Shown piece by piece: positions 6,673 through 14,099 of a stretch of DNA of 14,099 nucleotides; position 1 is the first letter of the stretch, and each line of letters opens with the position of its first letter. The stretch spans positions 1 through 14,099 of the forward strand of contig DAIOWV010000066.1 in NCBI GenBank assembly GCA_036758285.1, given 5' to 3'. The notes below the pieces were generated by a model. The model saw nothing but the letters and a program-made list of their open reading frames with translations, was not told the origin of the DNA and did not search any database. The stretch is from Taishania sp036758285 (GTDB lineage Bacteria > Bacteroidota > Bacteroidia > Flavobacteriales_D > Crocinitomicaceae). The position numbers and the translations under genes were made by a program.

Positions 6673-8064
6673 ATGAGAACAAAATACATAGATCTAATCG
6701 ACCAAACATTTGACTTCCCACAAGATGAATTCAACTTACTTGATGATCGTTTGATGTTTCACGGAATTGACTTAATGAGATTAGTTGAAAAATATGGAAC
6801 ACCATTAAAATTCAACTACTTACCTCAGATTTCACATAATATTCAACGTGCAAAAGGATGGTTTAGAGAAACGATGAATAACATTGGTTACCAAGGTGCC
6901 TACCATTATTCATATTGTACAAAAAGCTCTCACTTTTCATTTGTAATGGATGAAGTAATGAAAAATGATGTTCATATTGAAACATCATCTGCATTTGACT
7001 TAGACATCGTGAGAAATCTTAACGAAAATGGCAAATTGAAAAATGGTCAATATGTCATATGTAACGGCTTCAAACCACAACGATATATTGAAAACATTGC
7101 AAAGTTAATCGAAGAAGATAACTTGAAAATTATTCCTATTGTAGATAATACACAGGAAGTTCAAGATTTACTTGCCAAAACGGACAAAGATATCCATATC
7201 GGAATCCGTATCGCTTCAGAAGAAGAACCTAAATTTGAGTTTTATACTTCAAGATTAGGAATTAGGTATCGTGAAATTGTTCCTTTCTACAAAGCAATTT
7301 TAGAAGGTAACCCTCGTGTTAAGGTAAAAATGTTACATTTCTTCATCAATACGGGAATTAATGACAACTCTTATTATTGGAATGAGCTTACGAAGTGTTT
7401 ACGTGTATATTGTGACTTGAAAAAAGTTTGTCCAACACTAGATTCTTTAAATATTGGAGGTGGATTTCCTATCAAACAATCCCTCGCATTTGACTATGAC
7501 TATTCTTATATGGTAAGAGAAGTTCTTATGCAAATCAAACGAGTATGTTCTGATAATGACATTCCTGAACCGAATATTTTCACTGAATTTGGTTCATTTA
7601 CAGTTGGTGAAAGTGGTGGTGCAATTTTTAGAGTTTTACACCAAAAACAACAAAATGATCGTGAAAAATGGAACATGATAGACTCCTCATTCATGACAAA
7701 CTTACCTGATACTTGGGCAATTAATAAACGTTTCATCATGCTTCCAATCAATCGTTGGAATGAAGACTATGAACGTGTACTCTTGGGAGGATTAACATGT
7801 GACTCAGATGATTATTACAACTCTGAACAACATGCAAATGCTATTTATTTGCCACGATTTGACAGAAATAATCCACTTTACATCGGTTTTTTCAATACAG
7901 GTGCATATCAAGAAACTGTTGGAGGGTTTGGAGGTCTAAAACATTGCCTTATTCCAGAGCCTAGACATGTACTTATACAAAGAGATGCAGAAGGGAAAAT
8001 TCATACAGAAATTTTTAGTGAAGAACAAACAGCTGCCGATTTTTTAAAGATTTTAGGATATTAA
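6673..8064 (+). CDS. speA: PLP-dependent arginine decarboxylase-type enzyme (Bacteroidota SpeA-like, fold III)
   Basis: This 463-aa protein belongs to the alanine-racemase-fold (fold III) decarboxylases and most resembles the flavobacterial enzyme annotated as biosynthetic arginine decarboxylase, which makes agmatine for polyamine synthesis. Lys84 in YCTKSSHF is the likely PLP Schiff-base lysine. HIETSSAFDLD (101-111) follows it. IGGGFPIK (261-268) supplies the phosphate-binding glycine loop. Cys376-Asp377 in GGLTCDSDD matches the catalytic Cys-Asp pair contributed across the dimer interface. Two motifs differ from the textbook set: the HxHxGSQ region reads LHFFINTG (221-228), and the EPGR region reads EFGSF (305-309). 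The protein is shorter than E. coli SpeA (about 650 aa). Substrate choice among arginine, carboxynorspermidine and related compounds cannot be settled from sequence alone. It appears monocistronic, with its own -7 box. Confidence 0.85.
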   Translation: MRTKYIDLIDQTFDFPQDEFNLLDDRLMFHGIDLMRLVEKYGTPLKFNYLPQISHNIQRAKGWFRETMNNIGYQGAYHYSYCTKSSHFSFVMDEVMKNDVHIETSSAFDLDIVRNLNENGKLKNGQYVICNGFKPQRYIENIAKLIEEDNLKIIPIVDNTQEVQDLLAKTDKDIHIGIRIASEEEPKFEFYTSRLGIRYREIVPFYKAILEGNPRVKVKMLHFFINTGINDNSYYWNELTKCLRVYCDLKKVCPTLDSLNIGGGFPIKQSLAFDYDYSYMVREVLMQIKRVCSDNDIPEPNIFTEFGSFTVGESGGAIFRVLHQKQQNDREKWNMIDSSFMTNLPDTWAINKRFIMLPINRWNEDYERVLLGGLTCDSDDYYNSEQHANAIYLPRFDRNNPLYIGFFNTGAYQETVGGFGGLKHCLIPEPRHVLIQRDAEGKIHTEIFSEEQTAADFLKILGY

Positions 8065-8089
8065 TAACAAATAGAATCAATCTATTGTG

Positions 8090-8097
8090 TACTTTTG
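8090..8097 (+). promoter_or_regulatory. -7 promoter box for the 123-aa ORF
   Basis: TACTTTTG matches TAnnTTTG exactly, 33 bases before the ATG at 8131. Just upstream lies a small inverted repeat, AATAGA (8070-8075) and TCTATT (8081-8086) with a 5-base loop, in the -33 to -7 interval where a regulator could bind. It lacks a T tract, so it is not a terminator for the preceding gene. Confidence 0.45.
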
Positions 8098-8130
8098 ACC
8101 GCTGATTCGAGCAGATTATTGTAATAGAAA

Positions 8131-8502
8131 ATGAAATTAAAAAAGATATTTATTAAACCAAATTCTCCATTTGGTTCTCTAATTGCCGACTGGGCAACCA
8201 ATAACCACCTGGAATTTGAGGAGTTATCCCTTGAAGATGGATTTGATGAAGTTGTAGATGGATTGGTGATTTTTAACCAAAACTCTGACATGGAAAAAGA
8301 TTTGTTAGACATTCGTAAAATTTTTGACGACTCTCTAAAACCTGTTCAGCGTATTGATATCAACGGAACGTTGATGGTTGGTGTGTCCAATTTTTCTCTT
8401 TGGTTAGAAAGAAATGGCTGTTCAAAAGTACTTTTTATTGGTGCAGACTCTTTAAAGGATAATGCCAATCTTTCACGCTATCTTGAAGCAATGAAAATGT
8501 AA
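8131..8502 (+). CDS. Conserved-looking hypothetical protein, 123 aa
   Basis: I do not recognise a named family. The product is a soluble acidic protein with no signal peptide or transmembrane segment. The N-terminal half is rich in Asp/Glu (EFEELSLEDGFDEVVDG, about residues 30-46). The C-terminal half has an alternating strand/helix pattern: RIDINGTLMVGVSNFSLWLERNG (about 74-96), then CSKVLFIGADSL. This suggests a small alpha/beta domain. I have an unverified impression that similar short proteins with a VSNF.LWLER motif occur in other Flavobacteriales. It is chosen over the opposite-strand 76-codon frame (8082-8312) because it has an ATG start, a -7 box and gene-like composition. It sits between the decarboxylase and a lipoprotein gene, and neither suggests a function. 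Confidence 0.75.
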   Translation: MKLKKIFIKPNSPFGSLIADWATNNHLEFEELSLEDGFDEVVDGLVIFNQNSDMEKDLLDIRKIFDDSLKPVQRIDINGTLMVGVSNFSLWLERNGCSKVLFIGADSLKDNANLSRYLEAMKM

Positions 8503-8507
8503 TACTT

Positions 8508-8538
8508 TTTGAAGTATAGATTTTTGGCTGTATTTTTG
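8508..8538 (+). promoter_or_regulatory. Complete Bacteroidota-type promoter for the lipoprotein gene
   Basis: TTTG at 8508-8511, a 19-base spacer, and TATTTTTG at 8531-8538, matching the TTTG / TAnnTTTG pair with standard spacing. It ends 30 bases before the ATG at 8569. This is the clearest two-element promoter in the window and indicates that the lipoprotein gene is transcribed independently of the preceding ORF. Confidence 0.65.
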
Positions 8539-8568
8539 TTTACAATAATTCTATTAATTTAAGAAATC

Positions 8569-9087
8569 ATGAAAGTCCTGATAATATTATCATTGTTAAC
8601 CGCTTCATTAGTAATTCAAACATCTTGTTCTACAAAGAAAAAAGCTGTTTCTGATGAAAAAGTTGAAAATAACATCCAAAACAACCAAAGCTCATTGGAT
8701 AAATCTGATACTCTTTTTGCATCGCTTGAAAGAGGTGTTTGCTTTGGAAAATGTCCTGCATTTAAAGTTGAAATTTACAACTCAGGATATGCTGTTTATA
8801 AAGGGAAATCGAATACAGATAAAATAGGTACTTATACAGCTAGACTGTCAAAAGACCAATTAAACTTAATTACAGCTAAAGCTAAAGAAATAAATTTCAT
8901 GTCATTAGAAAATGAATACGACAATAAAGGAGTGACTGATTTACCAAATCATACAACTTCAGTTGTAATTAATGGCGTAAGAAAAACTGTTAGAAGAAGA
9001 GTTGATTATCCACAGTCTATTGTAACAATGGAAAATCAAATTGATGCAATTGTATCTGAGGTAATATGGACGAAAAGTTCTAATTAG
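8569..9087 (+). CDS. DUF6438-like lipoprotein
   Basis: A 172-aa envelope protein. Residues 1-19 form a hydrophobic signal peptide ending in IQTSC, where Cys20 is the probable lipidated residue (signal peptidase II site). A polar linker (about 21-46) precedes a domain of about 110 residues starting at LFASLERGVCFGKCPAFKVE. The CFGKCP pair (Cys58, Cys62), followed by a strand and a small-residue turn (YNSGYAVYKG), is characteristic of the domain of unknown function DUF6438. The two cysteines could form a disulfide or bind metal (inferred). The residue after the lipid Cys is Ser, with Lys soon after (CSTKKK); no clear surface-export signal is evident, so the side of the outer membrane is uncertain. 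It has its own promoter and a weak terminator-like hairpin at its stop codon. Confidence 0.85.
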   Translation: MKVLIILSLLTASLVIQTSCSTKKKAVSDEKVENNIQNNQSSLDKSDTLFASLERGVCFGKCPAFKVEIYNSGYAVYKGKSNTDKIGTYTARLSKDQLNLITAKAKEINFMSLENEYDNKGVTDLPNHTTSVVINGVRKTVRRRVDYPQSIVTMENQIDAIVSEVIWTKSSN

Positions 9088-9095
9088 ACTTTTTT
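9073..9095 (+). terminator. Weak terminator-like hairpin overlapping the lipoprotein stop codon
   Basis: AAAAGT (9073-9078) pairs with ACTTTT (9088-9093). A single bulged T and an inner CT/AG extension surround an AATT loop, and the structure runs into TTTTTT (9090-9095). The stem is mostly A-T, so its strength is doubtful, but it lies exactly at the gene end, before the surE promoter. Confidence 0.4.
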
Positions 9096-9141
9096 ATTAA
9101 TTTCCTACAAAAATCTTCTTCTTTAATCTTTATAATTTCGT

Positions 9142-9149
9142 TACTTTCG
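9142..9149 (+). promoter_or_regulatory. Candidate -7 box for the surE-lpxB operon
   Basis: TACTTTCG matches TAnnTTTG except for one C and ends 22 bases before the surE ATG. No convincing TTTG lies at -33; the upstream region is T-rich (TTCTTCTTT). This is the best start site for the three-gene unit but is tentative. Confidence 0.4.
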
Positions 9150-9171
9150 CAGGAAACTGAATTATAGATTC

Positions 9172-9933
9172 ATGGAAAAACCCTTAATTTTAGTAACAAA
9201 TGATGATGGAATTACTGCTAAAGGAATTAGATCATTAGTTGAAGTTATGCAAACTTTTGGAGAAGTAATTGTCGTTGCTCCTGATAAACCACAATCTGGA
9301 ATGGGACATGCAATTACAATCAACAATCCACTTAGAATTGCAAAATCAAACATTTTTGAAGGAGTTGAAGCATATACAACATCAGGAACTCCAGTTGATT
9401 GTGTTAAATTAGGAATCTATGAACTATTAAAGAAAAAACCTGATTTAATTGTTTCAGGAATTAATCATGGAGCTAATTTCTCAACAAATGTTTTATACTC
9501 TGGAACAATGTCTGCTACTGTTGAAGGTGCAATGGAAAATATACCTTCTATTGGTTTTTCCCTTTGTGACTTTAATGCAGATGCAGATTTTTCAGGTTCA
9601 CAAAGAATCGTTAAAGAAGTTACTGAATTAGTCTTCAGAAATAATTTCCCAAATCATATTTGTCTAAATGTTAATATCCCTAAATTATCAAAAGATGCCA
9701 TTAAAGGGATTAAAATATGTAAACAGGCTGCGGCTTATTGGAATGATAAATTTGAAGAAAGAAAAGATCCACATGGTAATTCCTATTATTGGCTGACAGG
9801 CAATTTTCAAGAAATAAAAGCAGAGGTAAATACAGATTTACATTTTATCGAAGAAGGATATGCTACAATTGTCCCTACTCAATTTGATATGACTGCACAC
9901 GCTGTTATGAATGATTTAATTAACTGGAAATAA
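9172..9933 (+). CDS. surE: 5'/3'-nucleotidase SurE
   Basis: SurE is a metal-dependent phosphatase acting on nucleoside monophosphates, linked to stationary-phase survival. The 253-aa length matches the family. The N-terminal LVTNDDG (7-13) supplies the Asp11-Asp12 metal ligands. Ser42 in PDKPQSGMGHAIT and Asn98 in VSGINHGAN complete the metal site seen in characterised SurE proteins. The N-terminal Rossmann-like half is complete, and SGTMSATVEGA follows as expected. The gene starts a tightly packed unit: its TAA overlaps the ATG of the next ORF (TAATG), and lpxB follows with a 2-base gap. Association of surE with lpxB is, as I recall, common in Bacteroidota; any functional link to lipid A synthesis is not established by the sequence. 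Confidence 0.96.
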   Translation: MEKPLILVTNDDGITAKGIRSLVEVMQTFGEVIVVAPDKPQSGMGHAITINNPLRIAKSNIFEGVEAYTTSGTPVDCVKLGIYELLKKKPDLIVSGINHGANFSTNVLYSGTMSATVEGAMENIPSIGFSLCDFNADADFSGSQRIVKEVTELVFRNNFPNHICLNVNIPKLSKDAIKGIKICKQAAAYWNDKFEERKDPHGNSYYWLTGNFQEIKAEVNTDLHFIEEGYATIVPTQFDMTAHAVMNDLINWK

Positions 9934-10244
9934 TGAATTTAAGAAATTGGTCAAAAGAACACACGAAGGGTTTGATTTTAGGCTTACTTACAATTGGTGT
10001 TGGAATTTTTATTGTAATTTGGTTTTTTTCACTTAAAAATGGTCAATCTTATGCTGAAAACTTTCATCGTTTCACTTTCCTACACGAATTTACAGCTAAA
10101 GTAATATCATTAGCTGCCCTTGGAAATTTACCTTGGTTTCATTTTCTTTCACTAAAAAGAGGAAACTGGGCATTAGGTCAGGGTGTAATTATTGCAACAG
10201 TCATCGATTTATTGATAATGATCCTTTTTAAATTCATTCTGTGA
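9933..10244 (+). CDS. Small three-helix membrane protein between surE and lpxB
   Basis: A 103-aa hydrophobic protein with three predicted transmembrane helices at about residues 12-34, 53-75 and 82-103. A short polar loop lies between helices 1 and 2 (KNGQSYAENFHRF), and a basic loop (SLKRGNWALGQG) precedes helix 3. The N-terminus (MNLRNWSKEHTKG) is polar. I do not recognise a named family. The start is well supported: its ATG overlaps the surE stop codon, and its TGA lies two bases before the lpxB ATG, so it is almost certainly translated as part of the operon. Conserved placement would suggest an envelope or lipid A-related role, but that is inference. Nothing in it resembles a known enzyme active site. 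Confidence 0.82.
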   Translation: MNLRNWSKEHTKGLILGLLTIGVGIFIVIWFFSLKNGQSYAENFHRFTFLHEFTAKVISLAALGNLPWFHFLSLKRGNWALGQGVIIATVIDLLIMILFKFIL

Positions 10245-10246
10245 CC

Positions 10247-11362
10247 ATGCAAAAAAATAAATTTTACATCATCGCTGGAGAAGCTTCAGGAGATTTACAT
10301 GCAAGTAATTTGATGAAGGCAATGTTAACCGAAAATTCAACATGTGAATTCAGGTTTTGGGGTGGTGATGAAATGTCTAAAGTTGGAGGAACTTGTGTAA
10401 AACACATTAGAGATTTAGCTTTCATGGGGTTTGTTGAAGTTTTAATGAACCTAAAAACCATTTTAGGCAATTTAAAATTTTGTAAAAATGACATTCTAGA
10501 ATACAAACCTGATGCTATTATTTTAGTTGACTATCCTGGGTTTAATTTAAGAATTGCTGAATGGGCAAACAAACAAGGAATAAAGGTTATTTATTACATT
10601 TCTCCTCAAGTTTGGGCTTGGAAACAAAATCGTGTACATACAATCAAAAAGGTTGTCGATGAGATGTATGTCATTCTTCCATTTGAAAAAGAATTTTATA
10701 AAAAATTTAATTTTGATGTAAATTACATTGGTCACCCCCTACTCGATGCAATTTCTAATTATAACATTACAAAATCGACCAATTTCATTGAAAAAAATCA
10801 ATTAGATAACAGACCAATAATAGCCGTCCTTCCTGGAAGCAGAAAACAAGAAGTGAAGAAAAAATTACCGATCATGCTACAATCACTTGAAGGTTTTTCA
10901 AATTATCAAATTATTGTTGCAGGTGCCCCAAGTTTAGAAATGGCTTTTTATCAAACTTTTATTGACAAATATTCAAATGTAAAAATTGTACATTCACAAA
11001 CATATGATTTGTTATCTAACTCAGAAGTTGCCGTTGTAACATCAGGAACTGCAACTCTAGAAACTGCATTATTTGAAGTTCCTGAGGTCGTTTGTTACAT
11101 TGGCTCGTCTTTATCATACTTAATAGCAAAACAACTAATTAAAATAAAATACATTTCGTTAGTGAATCTAATAATGGACAAAGAAGTTGTTAAAGAATTA
11201 ATCCAAAAAGAATGCAATCCTAAAAACATTAAAGAAGAATTAAATCAACTTGTTGTTGGAGGAAAAAAACGTGAACAAATCTTAAACGATTACAAAACTC
11301 TTAAAAATATACTTGGTGATGGAGGTGCTAGTTTAATCATCGCTAAATCAATTTTGAAATAA
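10247..11362 (+). CDS. lpxB: Lipid-A-disaccharide synthase LpxB
   Basis: LpxB is a peripheral inner-membrane GT19 glycosyltransferase that joins UDP-2,3-diacylglucosamine and lipid X to form the lipid A disaccharide, so the organism should make lipopolysaccharide. From the ATG at 10247 the protein is 371 aa. Visible motifs are IIAGEASGDLHASNL (8-22), LVDYPGFNLR with Asp95 (corresponding to the catalytic Asp region of the family), YYISPQVWAW, GHPLLD (from Gly162), LPGSRKQEV and TSGTATLETALF (around Ser266), all typical of LpxB. A GTG at 10241 could add two residues and would overlap the previous stop codon, but the ATG gives a 2-base gap and starts directly before the first beta strand. No terminator-grade hairpin is seen directly after the gene. 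Confidence 0.96.
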   Translation: MQKNKFYIIAGEASGDLHASNLMKAMLTENSTCEFRFWGGDEMSKVGGTCVKHIRDLAFMGFVEVLMNLKTILGNLKFCKNDILEYKPDAIILVDYPGFNLRIAEWANKQGIKVIYYISPQVWAWKQNRVHTIKKVVDEMYVILPFEKEFYKKFNFDVNYIGHPLLDAISNYNITKSTNFIEKNQLDNRPIIAVLPGSRKQEVKKKLPIMLQSLEGFSNYQIIVAGAPSLEMAFYQTFIDKYSNVKIVHSQTYDLLSNSEVAVVTSGTATLETALFEVPEVVCYIGSSLSYLIAKQLIKIKYISLVNLIMDKEVVKELIQKECNPKNIKEELNQLVVGGKKREQILNDYKTLKNILGDGGASLIIAKSILK

Positions 11363-11394
11363 TATTTTAATTTTTTTCTACTAATTAAATTAAT

Positions 11395-11406
11395 CAATTC
11401 GAATTG
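11395..11406. repeat. 12-base perfect palindrome in the intergenic region after lpxB
   Basis: CAATTCGAATTG is a perfect palindrome in the 206-base spacer between lpxB (ends 11362) and the giant secreted-protein gene (starts 11569). It lies about 85 bases upstream of that gene's putative promoter. It may be an operator, or chance in AT-rich sequence. Apart from this and the promoter-like elements, I see nothing else in the spacer. Confidence 0.3.
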
Positions 11407-11479
11407 TATATTAAAAAACAGTTTGGAAATTCCTTTATTTCAGACACTTAATTATTAAATTTATTTTTAACGTTAACTA

Positions 11480-11512
11480 CTTGTTAAATCTCTTAATTTT
11501 CTTATATATTTG
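11480..11512 (+). promoter_or_regulatory. Candidate promoter of the giant secreted-protein gene
   Basis: CTTG at 11480-11483, a 21-base spacer, and TATATTTG at 11505-11512 (exact TAnnTTTG). It would give a leader of roughly 50 bases before the ATG at 11569. A second, poorer box, TAACTTTA, is at 11548-11555. Confidence 0.5.
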
Positions 11513-11568
11513 TTCCATTAGGTTTAGTCATAACTGTTGATTGCTACTAACTTTATATTTTATTACTT

Positions 11569-14099
11569 ATGAGAATTAAATTACTTTATCAAATTGTGAC
11601 ATTGCTCACCGTGTCGCTATTTTCATTTAACTCTGTATCCCAATCTTTTATTAAGAACATGGGACAAGTTGTGGATGAAAATGGAAAAAATCGTAATGAT
11701 GTTTTATTTACATTAGAGTCTGAAGAATCTAGAATGTTCTTCATGAAAGACAAAATTGTCTTTTCATTATTCCAAATTTCAAACGTCGACAATGAAAAAA
11801 GTCGTGAGTTTGTAAAAAATGGAAACATTGAAGCTGCCAAAGAAGCCTCAATGGTAATAAAAAAGGAAAGAATAGATTTAAATTTTTTAAATGCTAATCT
11901 AAATGCTGAAATTATTTATGAAGATAAAACCGAATTTTATCAAAATTTCTATTTAGCACATTGTTCTCAAGGAATTACTAACGTTCCTGCCTTTAAAAAA
12001 ATAACCTATAAAAATATTTATCCGAACATTGACATTGTTTTTTATTCATCTAGAGGAAAAACAAAATATGATGTTATTTTAAAAAGTGGAGCAAACATTT
12101 CAGATGTCAAATTCCGTTATGATGGAGTTAAGTCATTAACTAAATCTGGTAATGACTTAATTGCTGAAACAAACCTATTTCCTTTACTTGAAAATATGCC
12201 CATTTCATTTTGGGATGATAACAAAGAAAAAGTAGACATTAATTATGAAATTTTTGACGCTAATACATTTGGATTTACATCAAAAAATAAAATAGAAATT
12301 AATCGAACATTGATAATTGACCCTGTGCTTACATGGGCTACAATTCTTGAAAACACTGTTACTGGAGGAGCTTCAAACATACGAGAAAATGTAACAACGG
12401 ATGTTAATGGAAATTTCTTTTTGCAAAAAAACACCTACTCTGCTAATTTACCTGTTGTAAATCCAGGAGGCGCATATTATGATCCAACATACAGTGGTTC
12501 TGGATTAGATATTTATTTTGTAAAATTCGATATAAATCGTACCATGGTATGGGCTACGTATCTTGGAGGTACAGGTACACAATCAAATTACTATGATCAT
12601 GGAATTAGAGCAACAGGTAGTCAATTGTATATTTGTGGTACCACTTCAAGTACTGATTTTCCTTTATTGAATCAAGGAGGAGGAGCGTATTATCAGACAA
12701 GTCCTGGAACAGGAGATAAAGGATTCCTTTCTAAGTTTAATAGTTCAACTGGAGCAATGATTCATTCTACATATCTAAGATGTTATAGTATGTTATCGAT
12801 GGATGTGGCACCCAATGGTTCTATTGCAGTATCTAGCTTCAACTACACATGGTCTACAAGCCCATCTGTCTTATCAAGATCAGGAGCATACAATCAAGCA
12901 TCTCATGCTGGTAATGGTGATGTTTTTTTATATCTATTTAATTCTAATATGGTACAAACATGGGGAACTTTCATAGGTGGAACTGGTTATGAAGAACCAA
13001 TGGGAATTAAATTTGATAATAGTAATAATTTATACTTGTTTAACAGAGCAAGTAATGCTGCGGTTCCATTTGTAAATCCAGGTGGAGGAGCTTATTTTGA
13101 CAATACGAGTGATGGTAGCTACGACTTTTGGATAGTTAAATTTAATACTTCAGGAACAATGGTGTGGAGTACTTTGTTAGGAGGGGCTGGTCNNNNNNNN
13201 NNTATCATATTCTCAAATTGAAGTGAACGCTAATAATGAGATGATTTTGACTTCTACTACAAGAAGTACTGTTATGCCGATTGTCAATCCTGGAGGAGGA
13301 GCGTACGTTCAAACAACACCCACTGGGATAAATAATGGAATGGGAGGTAGTTATTGTGCTGGATTCTTAATGAGATTTAATACAAATGGCGTATTACTAC
13401 ATTCTACCTACATGGGAGAAAACAATAATGAAAATTATATTCAAGGTCAAACAATAGGAAACTGTGGTAGACACTATTTAATATTACAAGCTAGAAACTT
13501 CTCTACTACACCATTAATCGGGTCATATAATGTAAGTAATGCTTTCCCTAGCGAATACAATTATATGGTTGTAGAATTTAACTCAAATTTTGGAATTAAT
13601 TGGTCTTCCTATTCACATTCAGACAGTGTGTATATGGAACGAATTGTATCTGATTTAAATAATGGGAGACTGTATGTTACTGGAATGACTCAAGCCCGAG
13701 ATTTTCCATTTACAAATCCTGGAGGAGGGGCTTATTATGATAATGTCTTTAATAATGCTACCCCTACTATGTATTCCAATGCAATTATGGAATTCAACAT
13801 TAGTGGTGCACCTGTAATTTCAGTATCTGGTGGTGGACCTGCAACTGTTTGTTCAGGTAACAGTATTACCTTGAATGCTTCAGGTAGTGGAACTATAAAT
13901 TGGTGGTCAGCGAATTCTGGAGGTTCATTATTGAATACTGGAACTAGTTATACATTTAGCCCTAGCAGTACAACTACAATTTATGTTGAATCTGTTGTTG
14001 GAGGATGCGCTAGTCCTCGTATTCCAGTAGTTGTAACAGTTAACCCATCGGCGAATGCAGGTACGTTGGCTGGTACCCAAGCAATTTGCATTGGTTCAA
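11569..14099 (+). CDS. Giant secreted repeat protein: DUF7948-like domain, propeller-like repeats, Ig-like domains (partial; internal N gap)
   Basis: The gene runs off the right edge, so at least about 843 residues are visible. Residues 1-24 are a signal peptide (likely cleavage after SVS). Residues about 27-245 match the N-terminal domain (DUF7948-like, NMGQ...VLFTLES...) that often precedes SBBP-type propellers. From about residue 255, seven imperfect repeats of roughly 65-78 residues follow, each with a NPGGGAYYD-like turn, a V[KR]FN/D strand and usually a WxTYLGGTG strand. The turns start near 12451, 12661, 12871, 13066, 13277, 13511 and 13706. An Ig-like domain (ATVCSGNSITLNAS...WWSANSGG, about 13810-14043) and the start of another follow. 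The N run at 13193-13202 shifts the frame artificially. Upstream coding is in the frame of 11569, but from 13205 the frame one base later is open to the window end with unbroken repeat homology. It is therefore one gene, not a truncated 550-aa protein. A T9SS sorting tail is expected beyond the window. Confidence 0.88.
13193..13202. other. Assembly gap (10 Ns) inside the giant gene
   Basis: Ten ambiguous bases lie in the middle of the fourth-to-fifth repeat transition, after LGGAG. For the flanking frames to join, the true missing length must be a multiple of three, so the 10-N length is a placeholder. The repetitive GGAGGAGGA-rich coding sequence nearby may have caused the assembly break. 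Confidence 0.97.

Noticed and set aside
8070..8086. AATAGA / TCTATT hairpin after the decarboxylase gene as a terminator.
   Set aside because: The short A-T-rich stem is not followed by a T run; it is more likely part of the next promoter region or chance.
8082..8312. Opposite-strand 76-codon frame covering the start of the 123-aa ORF.
   Set aside because: It has low-complexity Ser/Asn-rich composition and no recognisable domain; the + strand ORF has a better start and promoter context.
1..14099. Search for a CRISPR array, defence island, biosynthetic cluster, transposon or phage genes.
   Set aside because: No regular short direct repeats, transposase or integrase motifs, tRNA genes or clustered accessory enzymes were seen; most genes are housekeeping or envelope types.

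Overview
The window reads as a chromosomal segment of a Bacteroidota bacterium, most likely a Flavobacteriales member (a Crocinitomicaceae/Fluviicola-like affiliation is a guess). The evidence is strong AT richness, several start-proximal boxes fitting the Bacteroidota -7 consensus TAnnTTTG with no obvious Shine-Dalgarno sequences, a secreted protein with two GEVED domains and a type IX secretion (T9SS) C-terminal sorting domain, a second very large secreted repeat protein, and a surE - small membrane ORF - lpxB cluster. All supported genes are on the + strand. A run of 10 Ns at 13193-13202 suggests a draft or metagenome scaffold.

Layout. 47-514 is a GreA/GreB-related small protein. 644-3259 is the disaggregase ClpB, closed by a very strong hairpin. 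3433-5037 is a T9SS-exported GEVED protein, also closed by a strong terminator. 5172-6254 is peptide release factor 2 (prfB), overlapping an ArsC-family thiol oxidoreductase (6254-6610) in a TAATG junction. 6673-8064 is a fold-III PLP-dependent arginine-decarboxylase-type enzyme. 8131-8502 is an unknown 123-aa protein. 8569-9087 is a DUF6438-like lipoprotein. 9172-11362 is a tightly packed operon: surE, a three-helix membrane protein, and lpxB. 11569 to the right edge is one giant secreted protein: an N-terminal DUF7948-like domain, about seven propeller-like repeats and Ig-like domains. The N run breaks its reading frame artificially.

Functionally the window mixes housekeeping (proteostasis, translation termination, polyamine synthesis, lipid A synthesis) with two surface or secreted repeat proteins. 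I see no CRISPR array, transposase, integrase, tRNA, rRNA or recognisable defence or biosynthetic cluster. The points most worth a second look are the frameshift-free prfB with a promoter box almost touching its start codon, the mis-split giant propeller protein, the conserved-looking unknown ORFs at 8131 and 9933, and non-canonical active-site motifs in the decarboxylase. I found no convincing new multi-gene system.
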